A stretch of 5,484 nucleotides of DNA from JAIPEI01 sp041685835 (GTDB taxonomy: Bacteria > Desulfobacterota > DSM-4660 > Desulfatiglandales > HGW-15), in contig JAWLEX010000169.1 in assembly GCA_041685835.1 (NCBI GenBank), forward strand, positions 1 through 5,484, given 5' to 3'. The position numbers and the translations under genes are program-made. Positions within the stretch are counted from its first letter, which is position 1, and each line of letters starts with the position of its first letter. Shown here piece after piece: positions 1 to 5,391 of the stretch. The notes under the pieces were generated by a model that had not been told where the DNA came from, did no database searches, and worked only from the letters and a program-made list of their open reading frames with translations.

Positions 1-67
1 CTCCGCGCAACCTCTTGATTTCCTTGATCTTGACAAAAAATCCTCATTTCTGAATTGGAAACTTGCC

Positions 68-98
68 AGTGCCCGAAAAGCGTTTCTGGATGGGCACT
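68..98 (-). terminator. Bulged hairpin after the MEMO gene, possible terminator or 3' stabiliser
   Basis: The arms AGTGCCC (68-74) and GGGCACT (92-98) pair perfectly. Inside them GAAA (75-78) pairs with TTTC (83-86) around the loop AGCG, leaving a five-base bulge at 87-91. It begins three bases beyond the stop codon of the minus-strand MEMO gene, where a transcript end would be expected. There is no clear U-run directly after it on the minus strand, only a short GTTTCC further on, so an intrinsic terminator is uncertain and a 3'-end stabilising stem is equally possible. Confidence 0.35.
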
Positions 99-100
99 AT

Positions 101-952
101 CTAGAACAGAATGCCCACATACCCCACAAAGCTCGAATCCGGCCGGGTGTCGTAGCTCATGGCGTAAGTAAGTTCCACGCCATGCCGGGCGCCCATACGG
201 CAGGCCGCTGCAACGGCCGTGGCCGCGGCCCCGGGGCAGCAGGCGTTCTGGCTCTTGAGTCCCTCGGTGATCACCCCTTCTCCGTCCATAGCCAGCATGC
301 GATCGATAACCCGCCTGTCATGCTCGTTTCGAACCCAGTCCACAGCCTGTTTTCCCAGACCCTGGGGGGCGAATCCGTAGTTGGGGCCGTAGTGGGTCAG
401 GTCCGTGGACCCGACGACTACGAGGGCCCTTCCCAGGGAATCGGACAGCTCCACGACCTTTTCACCTATGCCCAGCGAAGCCCGGGCGGGAGGAACACCC
501 ACGGGAACGATCCGGGCCTTGGGAAAAAAGTGGCGGACAAAAGGGAGTTGGAGTTCAATGGTGTTGTCCTGCCTGTACCGGCCGGGGGCCTCCAACTCGA
601 AAGGAAACTCCCGGGCCAACATCGAGGCCAACTCATCATCGACCTCCAGGTCGCCCAAGGGTGTCTCCCAGGAACCGTCAACCATGATATAGCAGCCGCT
701 TCCCGGGTGAAGATGCCCGCCGAAAAGGACTACCGTGTCCGGATCGGATGTTGCATTGATACACTGAAACACGTTGCAGGCGGTCCGCCCGCTGAAGAGC
801 CATCCGGCATGGGGGACGATTCCGCCTATCCGTTTCTTCCCGTCGTTCGGGCAGGGCCGGGTGTCCCTTTTGAACTCCTCGATCACCTCAAGGCAGCCGG
901 AACGGTCGGCCGGGTACCAACTTCCGGCAAAATCGGCTCTCCGTTTCGCCAT
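101..952 (-). CDS. MEMO family protein (AmmeMemoRadiSam system protein B type)
   Basis: A 283-residue protein of the MEMO family, which has the fold of class III extradiol (LigB-type) dioxygenases. Human MEMO1 is a metal-binding redox-related protein; bacterial and archaeal members often accompany an AMMECR1 protein and a radical SAM enzyme, and their reaction is not settled. Visible landmarks are FAGSWYPAD near the N-terminus (8-16), PHAGWLFSG with His48, GGHLHPG with His80, STDLTHYG with Asp184 and His187, and QNACCPG with Cys238/Cys239. These match the His49, His81, Asp189, His192 and Cys244 positions of human MEMO1. The length is normal for the family. No signal peptide or membrane segment is seen, so it is probably cytosolic. 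The frame stays open upstream to 1276, but the start at 952 has AAAGGAG (959-965) six bases before it and matches where the family begins; the upstream 108 codons look non-conserved. Where many members have a His before the S/T-x-E-x-Q-L-P motif, this one reads DNTIELQLPF (Asn130). Confidence 0.9.
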   Translation of the reverse strand: MAKRRADFAGSWYPADRSGCLEVIEEFKRDTRPCPNDGKKRIGGIVPHAGWLFSGRTACNVFQCINATSDPDTVVLFGGHLHPGSGCYIMVDGSWETPLGDLEVDDELASMLAREFPFELEAPGRYRQDNTIELQLPFVRHFFPKARIVPVGVPPARASLGIGEKVVELSDSLGRALVVVGSTDLTHYGPNYGFAPQGLGKQAVDWVRNEHDRRVIDRMLAMDGEGVITEGLKSQNACCPGAAATAVAAACRMGARHGVELTYAMSYDTRPDSSFVGYVGILF

Positions 953-958
953 GGTAGA

Positions 959-965
959 CTCCTTT
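959..965 (-). promoter_or_regulatory. Shine-Dalgarno sequence of the MEMO gene
   Basis: On the minus strand AAAGGAG precedes the ATG at 952 by six bases. This decides the start in favour of 952 over the longer frame that could begin at 1276. Confidence 0.85.
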
Positions 966-996
966 GACTTCGGCACGGCCCGTCTTACGGTACGGC

Positions 997-1018
997 CCGG
1001 GCCCGCCCCGGGGCCCGG
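997..1018 (-). other. GC-rich hairpin in the MEMO leader
   Basis: CCGGGCCC (997-1004) and GGGCCCGG (1011-1018) form a perfect 8-bp all-GC stem around a six-base loop. A smaller stem CCGT-CTT-ACGG follows at 980-990, and the octamer ACGGCCCG occurs twice (975-982 and 992-999). The stem lies about 31 bases before the ribosome binding site. It could affect leader folding or be a protein site. No U-run follows on either strand, so it is not an obvious terminator. Confidence 0.5.
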
Positions 1019-1138
1019 CTGCTCAACCTTCCAGCCTCCGCAATTGATTGGGGGGGCCGCTCCCGCTGCTATACCCCCATACCGGTGTGCGGAAAAGGCG
1101 GCGGTAAAGGCCGTTGCGGTGTTTTCACTGGTATCCGA

Positions 1139-1167
1139 ATTATGAAGGAATTCAAAAGGGGATGCAA
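1139..1167 (-). promoter_or_regulatory. Weak candidate sigma-70 promoter for the MEMO gene
   Basis: On the minus strand TTGCAT (1167-1162) and CATAAT (1144-1139) are 17 bases apart. The -10 matches five of six consensus bases and the -35 only three. A transcript from here would have a leader of about 180 bases containing the GC-rich hairpin. Confidence 0.25.
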
Positions 1168-1282
1168 GACCATTGTTTTCGACCCGACCCTGATTTGCTT
1201 TCCACTGAAGTCGCATGATTTCCGGGGAGAGCAAGAGTTGGGTGTCGAACGAAAACCCTTGCCCCCATTGTTTCAATGTTTC

Positions 1283-1311
1283 TTGCGGAGCCCGAGGTGA
1301 GCTGTTATACT
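1283..1311 (+). promoter_or_regulatory. Candidate extended -10 promoter for the M50 protease gene
   Basis: TTGCGG (1283-1288) and TATACT (1306-1311) are separated by 17 bases. The -10 matches five of six consensus bases and is preceded by TGT (1303-1305), the TGn of an extended -10 element, which compensates for a poor -35. It would give a leader of roughly 108 bases before the start at 1427. Confidence 0.45.
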
Positions 1312-1404
1312 TTATGTTTTTTTGACGTAAAAGAGTTGGGTCTGTGCGGTCAGCTTTCGGATAAAACCGCCAACGGCCAATCTCTAATCACCCAGGACGT
1401 TTCA

Positions 1405-1423
1405 TTGAAAGCAGGACTTTCAA
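1405..1423 (+). promoter_or_regulatory. Hairpin presenting the protease ribosome binding site in its loop
   Basis: TTGAAAG (1405-1411) and CTTTCAA (1417-1423) make a perfect 7-bp stem around the five-base loop CAGGA (1412-1416). The loop contains AGGA, the only Shine-Dalgarno-like sequence before the start at 1427, ten bases away. A GGA in the loop of a short stem over a ribosome binding site is the arrangement bound by CsrA/RsmA proteins; that this one is a CsrA site is inference. Confidence 0.45.
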
Positions 1424-1426
1424 CGC

Positions 1427-2056
1427 ATGGAAATCACGCAATGGATCATTCGAATACCGGTACTGCTGTTCGCCGTCACCATTCATGAGTACTCCCACGG
1501 CAAAGCCGCTCTGTCCCTGGGTGACCCTACGGCCCGCGACGCAGGAAGGCTCACCCTGAACCCGCTTCCTCACATAGATCCCTTAGGTGCGATCTGCCTT
1601 TTCATATTCAGGTTCGGCTGGGCCAAGCCTGTTCCGGTGGATGTCCGGTACTTCCAGAATCCCAGAAGGGACACTATCATAATGTCCCTGAGCGGCCCGT
1701 TGGCCAACCTCGCCGCCGCTTTCGTGGCCGGCCTCTTCCTGCGGTACCTCATGATCCCTTGGGACCTGTACCTTTATGTCCTGATGGACATGATCCTCAT
1801 CAATATCGGCCTGGGCATCTTCAACCTTCTCCCCATACCGCCACTGGACGGCTCCCACGTCCTTGAAAGCCTTCTGCCGCCCAGGGCCGCCCTGACCTAC
1901 CGGCGGATGGGAAGATACGCCCCGTTCATTCTCATCGGAGCGCTTCTGCTTGATCACCACGCAGGCCTGAACATACTCGGCAGGATCCTTTGGACCCCCA
2001 TCCTCTTGCTGGCCTACCTCTTCGGGGGGCCCAATCTGTTCGCTCTCTTCGGGTGA
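1427..2056 (+). CDS. Site-2 protease family membrane metalloprotease (M50)
   Basis: A 209-residue intramembrane zinc metalloprotease of the short S2P/M50 type that lacks PDZ and CBS domains. The HExxH zinc motif is HEYSH at residues 20-24 in the first hydrophobic segment. GRLTLNPLPHIDPLG (40-54) is the conserved loop after it. The third zinc ligand is Asp141 in NLLPIPPLDGSHVL (133-146). Hydrophobic stretches near 8-24, 52-62, 86-108, 114-136, 164-176 and 186-207 indicate about five to six membrane segments. Family members cleave membrane-embedded substrates, but short versions like this are mostly uncharacterised and no substrate is suggested here. All catalytic residues are present and the length is normal. 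The start follows the AGGA at 1413-1416, which lies inside a hairpin loop. It is followed by a separate promoter, so it is probably a one-gene unit. Confidence 0.93.
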   Translation: MEITQWIIRIPVLLFAVTIHEYSHGKAALSLGDPTARDAGRLTLNPLPHIDPLGAICLFIFRFGWAKPVPVDVRYFQNPRRDTIIMSLSGPLANLAAAFVAGLFLRYLMIPWDLYLYVLMDMILINIGLGIFNLLPIPPLDGSHVLESLLPPRAALTYRRMGRYAPFILIGALLLDHHAGLNILGRILWTPILLLAYLFGGPNLFALFG

Positions 2057-2081
2057 GCCGCAAAAAGCCGCTCGATCGGGC

Positions 2082-2110
2082 TTGACAATGTCCTATTACT
2101 GGATTATATT
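2082..2110 (+). promoter_or_regulatory. Near-consensus sigma-70 promoter of the coiled-coil/asparaginase-like pair
   Basis: TTGACA (2082-2087) matches the -35 consensus exactly and TATATT (2105-2110) matches the -10 in five of six bases, with the ideal 17-base spacer. It lies between the protease stop and the start at 2157, inside a stretch far richer in AT than its surroundings. Transcription would begin near 2117, leaving a leader of about 40 bases. An imperfect inverted repeat, TTATAT (2104-2109) and ATATAA (2116-2121), overlaps the -10 and could be an operator. Confidence 0.75.
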
Positions 2111-2121
2111 AGTATATATAA

Positions 2122-2160
2122 ATGACATCAAAATGCACAATTAAGATACCTGAAAAATGA
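2122..2160 (+). CDS. Possible 12-codon leader ORF before the coiled-coil gene
   Basis: An ATG at 2122 opens a frame encoding MTSKCTIKIPEK and stops with the TGA at 2158-2160, which overlaps the ATG of the next gene (2157) in an ATGA. The ATG sits only about five bases after the predicted transcription start, so translation would be almost leaderless. No Shine-Dalgarno is seen for it. It could help start the next gene, which also lacks a clear ribosome binding site. It may equally be chance in an AT-rich stretch. Confidence 0.2.
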   Translation: MTSKCTIKIPEK

Positions 2161-2474
2161 ATGAAAATACAATGGTAAATGAAAACCCGGAGATCGTGCG
2201 CTTTCGGGATATCACCCGGAGACTGGAACGCGTGAATCAGGAAATCGAACGGCTCCTCGAACGCCTGCCTCTGGACAATCACGGTGAAGTGGCCAGGCTC
2301 GATCAGCTCATCAATGAGCAGATGCGCTTGGCGGACACCCCCCGCAGCCGTCTGCTCCCGCCGAGAGTTACGGTGTTTTACGAAAACGCCCAGGACAGGG
2401 CCTCATTCTTGAAACGACGTTACAATCAGGCGATTCGCAACGGTGAACTTCGAAAACCGGAGAGCATGGGATGA
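2157..2474 (+). CDS. Small coiled-coil protein of unknown function
   Basis: I do not recognise this 105-residue protein. It is highly charged, has no cysteine, and shows no signal peptide or membrane segment, so it is probably cytosolic. Residues 14-38 and 43-60 look like two amphipathic, heptad-like helices with many Glu, Arg and Leu, separated by LPLDNHG. A short proline-containing region (62-73) follows, then a third likely helix around 77-96. The start at 2157 has no clear Shine-Dalgarno; an in-frame ATG at 2172 is no better. It sits directly behind a strong promoter, and its stop overlaps the start of the asparaginase-like gene by ATGA, so the two are very likely co-translated. Its coding signal rests on this coupling and on a sensible composition. 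A structural or partner role for the asparaginase-like protein is conceivable but is inference only. Confidence 0.7.
   Translation: MNENTMVNENPEIVRFRDITRRLERVNQEIERLLERLPLDNHGEVARLDQLINEQMRLADTPRSRLLPPRVTVFYENAQDRASFLKRRYNQAIRNGELRKPESMG
2459..2462 (+). promoter_or_regulatory. Shine-Dalgarno sequence of the asparaginase-like gene
   Basis: GGAG lies eight bases before the ATG at 2471, within the end of the preceding gene. It supports the 2471 start over 2513, whose only upstream AGGA (2494-2497) is too far away and partly locked in the hairpin GCAGG-AAA-CCTGC (2492-2504). Confidence 0.55.
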
Positions 2475-2995
2475 CCCGTGCCTTCCGTGAAGCAGGAAAC
2501 CTGCACTCCAAAATGAAACTCGTATTCATTACCACCGGCGGGACCATCGACAAGATCTATTTCGACCGGAAAAGCAGCTTTGAGGTAGGAAACCCGCAGA
2601 TAACCGAAGTCCTTAGAGAGGCCAATGTCACTCTGGACTGGGAAGTCGTGCCCCTCATGCGGAAGGACAGTCTTGACATGACGGACTCCGACCGGCGTCT
2701 CGTCCTGAAAGCCGTCATGGAGAACCCTAACCGCCGGTTCGTTGTCACACACGGCACGGACACCATGATAGAGACGGCCAAGGTGCTTCGTCGGGCAGAG
2801 GGAAAAACCATCGTGTTGACAGGCGCCATGCAGCCGGCCATGTTCCGCTTTACGGACGCAGTGTTCAACATCGCCACTGCGATAGCCGCGGTCCAGCTTT
2901 TGAGCGAAGGCGTATATATCGCCATGAACGGGCGGGTTTTCATTCCGGAGCAGACCCGGAAGAACGCCGAGATGAACCGCTTCGAGGAGATCTGA
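2471..2995 (+). CDS. Stand-alone asparaginase N-terminal-domain protein
   Basis: A 174-residue protein equal to the N-terminal domain of bacterial L-asparaginases/glutaminases, which normally run to about 330 residues. It begins with FITTGGTIDK (19-28), where Thr25 aligns with nucleophile Thr12 of E. coli AsnB-type enzyme II. VVTHGTDTM (91-99) supplies Thr96 and Asp97, matching Thr89 and Asp90, and Lys164 in the QTRKN region aligns with Lys162. LTGAMQP (116-122) is also conserved. Phe37 stands where catalytic Tyr25 is expected, and the C-terminal domain with its active-site Glu is missing. The frame ends in ordinary sequence with no sign of a broken second half downstream, and I recall short family members of this kind, so it is probably complete. 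Activity on asparagine is unproven. The start at 2471 has a Shine-Dalgarno and an ATGA overlap with the previous gene; homology would also allow Met15 at 2513. Confidence 0.85.
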   Translation: MTRAFREAGNLHSKMKLVFITTGGTIDKIYFDRKSSFEVGNPQITEVLREANVTLDWEVVPLMRKDSLDMTDSDRRLVLKAVMENPNRRFVVTHGTDTMIETAKVLRRAEGKTIVLTGAMQPAMFRFTDAVFNIATAIAAVQLLSEGVYIAMNGRVFIPEQTRKNAEMNRFEEI

Positions 2996-3014
2996 AGCCG
3001 GAAGGAGGCCGGCT
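2996..3014. terminator. Hairpin between convergent genes, possible weak bidirectional terminator
   Basis: AGCCGG (2996-3001) and CCGGCT (3009-3014) form a perfect 6-bp stem with a seven-base loop, immediately after the asparaginase-like stop. A second small stem, ACTCA-CTTCT-TGAGT (3020-3034), overlaps the stop of the convergent response regulator gene. Neither has a U-run, so intrinsic termination is uncertain. Confidence 0.35.
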
Positions 3015-3021
3015 GCAAGAC

Positions 3022-3543
3022 TCACTTCTTGAGTATAACCGGTTCGGGTTCGTAGCGCCCATCCCGAACCTGCTCCCAAAACTCCTTCTCGCCCTTCTGC
3101 CAGCCGTGGCCGAATGCCGTATCGAAGAACCCCCCCAGCCGGCTGAACACACTGCGCCAAGCATTCCCGCCCCTCAGGGTGAGCACTTCCTCGATAAAGG
3201 GCACGACCTCTGACATCCTCTCCTTGGGCAGGTATGCCCGAGCCCCCAATTTCACGGATTCCTTGAGTGCATCCACGTTCACGGCATGGGCCGTGAGCAT
3301 TATGGCGGGGAATCCCAGGTGAACGCATGCGTTCAGGAGATCGAAGCCTCGAACTCCCATGATATCAAGGATAACAACGTCATAGGTCCAGGACCGCAGC
3401 AGGTGGTAACCGGTCTCATAGTCCGTGGCCCGGTCGAACGTCAGGTCCTCGAAGTCCTCCAGCATCTCCTCGAGCGTGTCCAGGACATCCGGCTCGTCAT
3501 CCACGGCCAGTATGCGTTTTCCATTCAATATGCTTTCCGTCAT
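3022..3543 (-). CDS. Response regulator receiver protein with a C-terminal tail
   Basis: A 173-residue phospho-receiver protein. The CheY-like domain covers about residues 8-124: Asp15 and Asp16 form the acidic pocket (ILAVDDE), Asp60 in VVILDIMGVRG is the phosphate acceptor, Thr84 lies in IMLTAHA and Lys107 in YLPKE, so all switch residues are intact. There is no DNA-binding or enzymatic output domain. Instead about 55 residues follow, with a hydrophobic/aromatic patch near 130-146 (VFSRLGGFFDTAFG) and a charged segment near 149-160 (QKGEKEFWEQVR), ending in VILKK; I do not recognise this tail. The start at 3543 has AGGAG (3550-3554) six bases upstream; the frame is open 15 codons further, but those lack a ribosome binding site and family similarity. 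No histidine kinase is in the window. It follows the acyl-CoA ligase on the same strand after 165 bases and may share its transcript. Confidence 0.92.
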   Translation of the reverse strand: MTESILNGKRILAVDDEPDVLDTLEEMLEDFEDLTFDRATDYETGYHLLRSWTYDVVILDIMGVRGFDLLNACVHLGFPAIMLTAHAVNVDALKESVKLGARAYLPKERMSEVVPFIEEVLTLRGGNAWRSVFSRLGGFFDTAFGHGWQKGEKEFWEQVRDGRYEPEPVILKK

Positions 3544-3549
3544 TGGGTT

Positions 3550-3554
3550 CTCCT
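3550..3554 (-). promoter_or_regulatory. Shine-Dalgarno sequence of the response regulator gene
   Basis: AGGAG on the minus strand lies six bases before the ATG at 3543 and fixes the start there. Confidence 0.8.
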
Positions 3555-3571
3555 GTAATTTACTGCCGGCT

Positions 3572-3585
3572 CCGCCCGCTGGCGG
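3572..3585 (-). other. GC-rich hairpin upstream of the response regulator
   Basis: CCGCC (3572-3576) pairs with GGCGG (3581-3585) around a four-base loop, and TGCCG/CGGCA (3564-3568/3583-3587) offers an alternative fold. CCGG repeats at 3589-3592 and 3598-3601 add another small stem. The leader of the response regulator is therefore structured, but no U-run makes it a terminator for the ligase transcript. Confidence 0.35.
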
Positions 3586-3603
3586 CAACCGGCGTGACCG
3601 GCC

Positions 3604-3693
3604 TCAGCCCACAGTACGGGCCTTTTCCTTGACGTCCTTACGGGGAACAGGCGGCGGTTCCTTGTCCGGAACGCCCAGGCAAACCACCGCCAC
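3604..3693 (-). pseudogene. 29-codon frame resembling a nitroreductase C-terminus, possible remnant
   Basis: Between the ligase and the response regulator, a GTG at 3693 opens a frame of 29 residues. Its core, VAVVCLGVPDKEPPPVPRKD, resembles the closing segment of nitroreductase-family proteins, which often end in a hydrophobic strand, a G-x-P, a proline-rich stretch and RK(P/D). An AGGA (3701-3698) lies just before it, and an in-frame TGA sits four codons upstream (3705-3703), so nothing longer is encoded here. It may be the relic of a gene lost by deletion, or a chance frame. Similarity to the ligase segment VVGIPDRKVGE is weaker. The assignment is from memory of the family pattern, without a search. 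Confidence 0.3.
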
Positions 3694-3708
3694 GGTATCC
3701 TGTCAGCC

Positions 3709-5391
3709 TCACTGAACAGCCTCTTTCTCCTGCTTTTTCGAACTTCCTTCCATACGCCTGGCCTCTTCGTCCCTGATTTCCCGGCGCAAGAGCTTCCCCA
3801 CCTTGCTCTTGGGCAACATGTCCCGGAACTCTATGTAGCCGGGCACCTTGTAGGAAGCCAGCCGCTCCCGGCACCAGCGTGTCAGGTCCGCACCGCCCAC
3901 TCCCCGGGCGTCCTCCTTGAGCACCACTATGGCCTTGATCCGCTCGCCTACCTTCCGGTCCGGAATGCCCACAACACAGGCCCCGATTACAGTGGGGTGA
4001 TCCTGGAGCACGGCCTCCACCTCGGAAGCCGATACGCGGTAGGCCTTGTGCTTGATTATGTCGGCCGAGCGTTCCACGTAGACGATCTGGCCGTCTTCGT
4101 CGCGCTTCACAAAGTCGCCCATCCGGTAGAAGGTCTTTCCGTGAATCTCAACATAGGATCGTTTTGTCTCCTCGGGCTTGTTCAGGTATTCCTTCAAGGT
4201 GTAAGGTGATGTAACTACAAGTTCTCCACTCTCTCCCTCCGGGACGGGCTCGAGGGTCTCCGGGTCCACCACCAGGCACTCCCGGCTCGCCAGCGGCAAG
4301 CCTATAGTGGTGGGCCTGGGATCTCCGTCGATGCGGCTGTAGGTAACGTGTCCGGCCTCGGTGGAACCGTACACCTGATATATGGGTACATTGAAACGCT
4401 CCTTCCAGCGGTTGAAGACCTCCACCGGAAGCACATCTCCTCCGCAGTAGCAGTAGACGAGCGAACCCAGATCATACTGATCTAGGCGATCGTTCTCCAG
4501 GATCATACGGTAAAGGGCCGGCACGCCCAGCATCCACCGGCCCTTGTATCGTTGAATCGTCTCCAGAATGGCGTCAACCTGGGGAACGGGCATCAGGAGA
4601 ATGCAGTTACCCTTGTTGAGGCCAATGCCCATGCACATACCAAGGGCCATGATGTGAAACAGAGGGTTGACAGCGATGTACACGTCCTTCCCTTCAAACA
4701 GATGATCCCCCGCCACGTCTTCCGTAAGGTCGTTCACATAGGAGGTCATACCGATGTGATTGCCCGGCACACCTTTGGGGAACCCGGTTGTGCCGCCCGT
4801 GTACAGGATATAGGAGAGGTCGGTCCAGGGATCCAGCTCCGGCGACTCCTGCAAAGGGGCATGCTTGATGAGCGACCGAAACCTGAGCACGCGGTCGTTC
4901 CTCTCCACCTTGCCGGCTGGTATTCGGTCAAACATGAAACCCAGCAAGCGCTTCCACCATGGGACCAAGTCCACGATGTTCGTAACGATGGCACGCTTGA
5001 GAGGTGTGGCAGCGAAGACCTCCTGCACGTAGCAGAAATTTGTATCCTGGCAGATAATGGTCTCGGCGCCCGAGTCCTTGAGCATGTACTCGATCTCGAA
5101 AGACGTGTAGATGGGCGAAACCGGGACGATAACGGCCCCGATTCGCTGAATCGCCAGAAACGAGATGAGCCATTGAATGCAATTCGCCGTGTAGATCAAG
5201 ACACGGTCGCCCTTGCCGATGCCCAGGTCGACCAGGGCACCACCAAACCGCTCGCTCAACTCTCGAAGCCTCTTATAGGAGAAGGAGGTGCCCAGAAACA
5301 CCACGGCAGGACGATCCGGATACAGCTCGCTCATACGGTCGAACCGCGTGAAGGTCAGTTCATTTTCCAGTTCTTGCTCTGAGATCTTCAT
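3709..5391 (-). CDS. AMP-forming acyl-CoA ligase, long-chain fatty-acid-CoA ligase-like
   Basis: A 560-residue adenylate-forming enzyme that activates a carboxylic acid with ATP and transfers it to CoA through an acyl-AMP. The overall pattern suits fatty-acid or related acyl-CoA ligases, but the exact substrate cannot be read. Motifs appear in order: the phosphate-binding loop YTGGTTGFPKG (197-207), NPLFHIMALG (242-251), the adenine-binding YGSTEAGH (341-348), YRMGD with Asp426, the hinge region ERSADIIKHKAYRVSASEVE (440-459) with Arg441, and PKSKVGKLLRRE (527-538) with catalytic Lys533. Length and domain order are complete: a large domain to about 438, then the small C-terminal domain. Residue 450 is Ala where most relatives have Gly in K-x-K-G-Y. 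The last 15 residues are a Lys/Glu-rich tail. There is no signal peptide, so it is cytosolic. The start is preceded by only a weak AGG, and overlaps a tiny upstream frame by ATGA. Confidence 0.93.
   Translation of the reverse strand: MKISEQELENELTFTRFDRMSELYPDRPAVVFLGTSFSYKRLRELSERFGGALVDLGIGKGDRVLIYTANCIQWLISFLAIQRIGAVIVPVSPIYTSFEIEYMLKDSGAETIICQDTNFCYVQEVFAATPLKRAIVTNIVDLVPWWKRLLGFMFDRIPAGKVERNDRVLRFRSLIKHAPLQESPELDPWTDLSYILYTGGTTGFPKGVPGNHIGMTSYVNDLTEDVAGDHLFEGKDVYIAVNPLFHIMALGMCMGIGLNKGNCILLMPVPQVDAILETIQRYKGRWMLGVPALYRMILENDRLDQYDLGSLVYCYCGGDVLPVEVFNRWKERFNVPIYQVYGSTEAGHVTYSRIDGDPRPTTIGLPLASRECLVVDPETLEPVPEGESGELVVTSPYTLKEYLNKPEETKRSYVEIHGKTFYRMGDFVKRDEDGQIVYVERSADIIKHKAYRVSASEVEAVLQDHPTVIGACVVGIPDRKVGERIKAIVVLKEDARGVGGADLTRWCRERLASYKVPGYIEFRDMLPKSKVGKLLRREIRDEEARRMEGSSKKQEKEAVQ

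Larger units (their letters stand above)
953..1426. other. Divergent intergenic region of 474 bases without a convincing gene
   Basis: It lies between the MEMO gene (minus) and the M50 protease gene (plus). It holds a GC-rich hairpin in the MEMO leader, candidate promoters on both strands, and a hairpin around the protease ribosome binding site, all listed separately. Short open frames cross it on both strands, including the in-frame extension of the MEMO gene, but none shows a recognisable domain or a better ribosome binding site than the chosen starts. No tRNA, known riboswitch core or mobile element was recognised. Confidence 0.6.

Noticed and set aside
30..58. Perfect TTGACA at 30-35 as a plus-strand promoter
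   Set aside because: There is no acceptable -10 at 16 to 18 bases and no plus-strand gene follows it.
182..967. 261-codon open frame on the plus strand opposite the MEMO gene
   Set aside because: It is a shadow of the well-supported MEMO gene. The peptide has low-complexity, Gly/Pro/Arg-rich composition and no recognisable motif.
1085..1488. Two overlapping open frames of about 70 codons before the M50 gene
   Set aside because: Neither has a recognisable domain or good ribosome binding site, and they cross the promoter and leader region of the protease.
2065..2083. AAGCC/GGCTT inverted repeat after the M50 stop as a terminator
   Set aside because: The stem is only 5 bp with a nine-base loop and no U-run, and it runs into the -35 element of the next promoter.
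2426..3328. 300-codon minus-strand frame across the asparaginase-like and response regulator genes
   Set aside because: It overlaps two recognised genes in other frames, and has no family motif and no good start.
4552..5382. 276-codon open frame on the plus strand inside the ligase gene
   Set aside because: It lies wholly antisense to an intact, motif-complete ligase. Its peptide is rich in His, Arg and Val, as expected for the reverse of GC-rich coding sequence.
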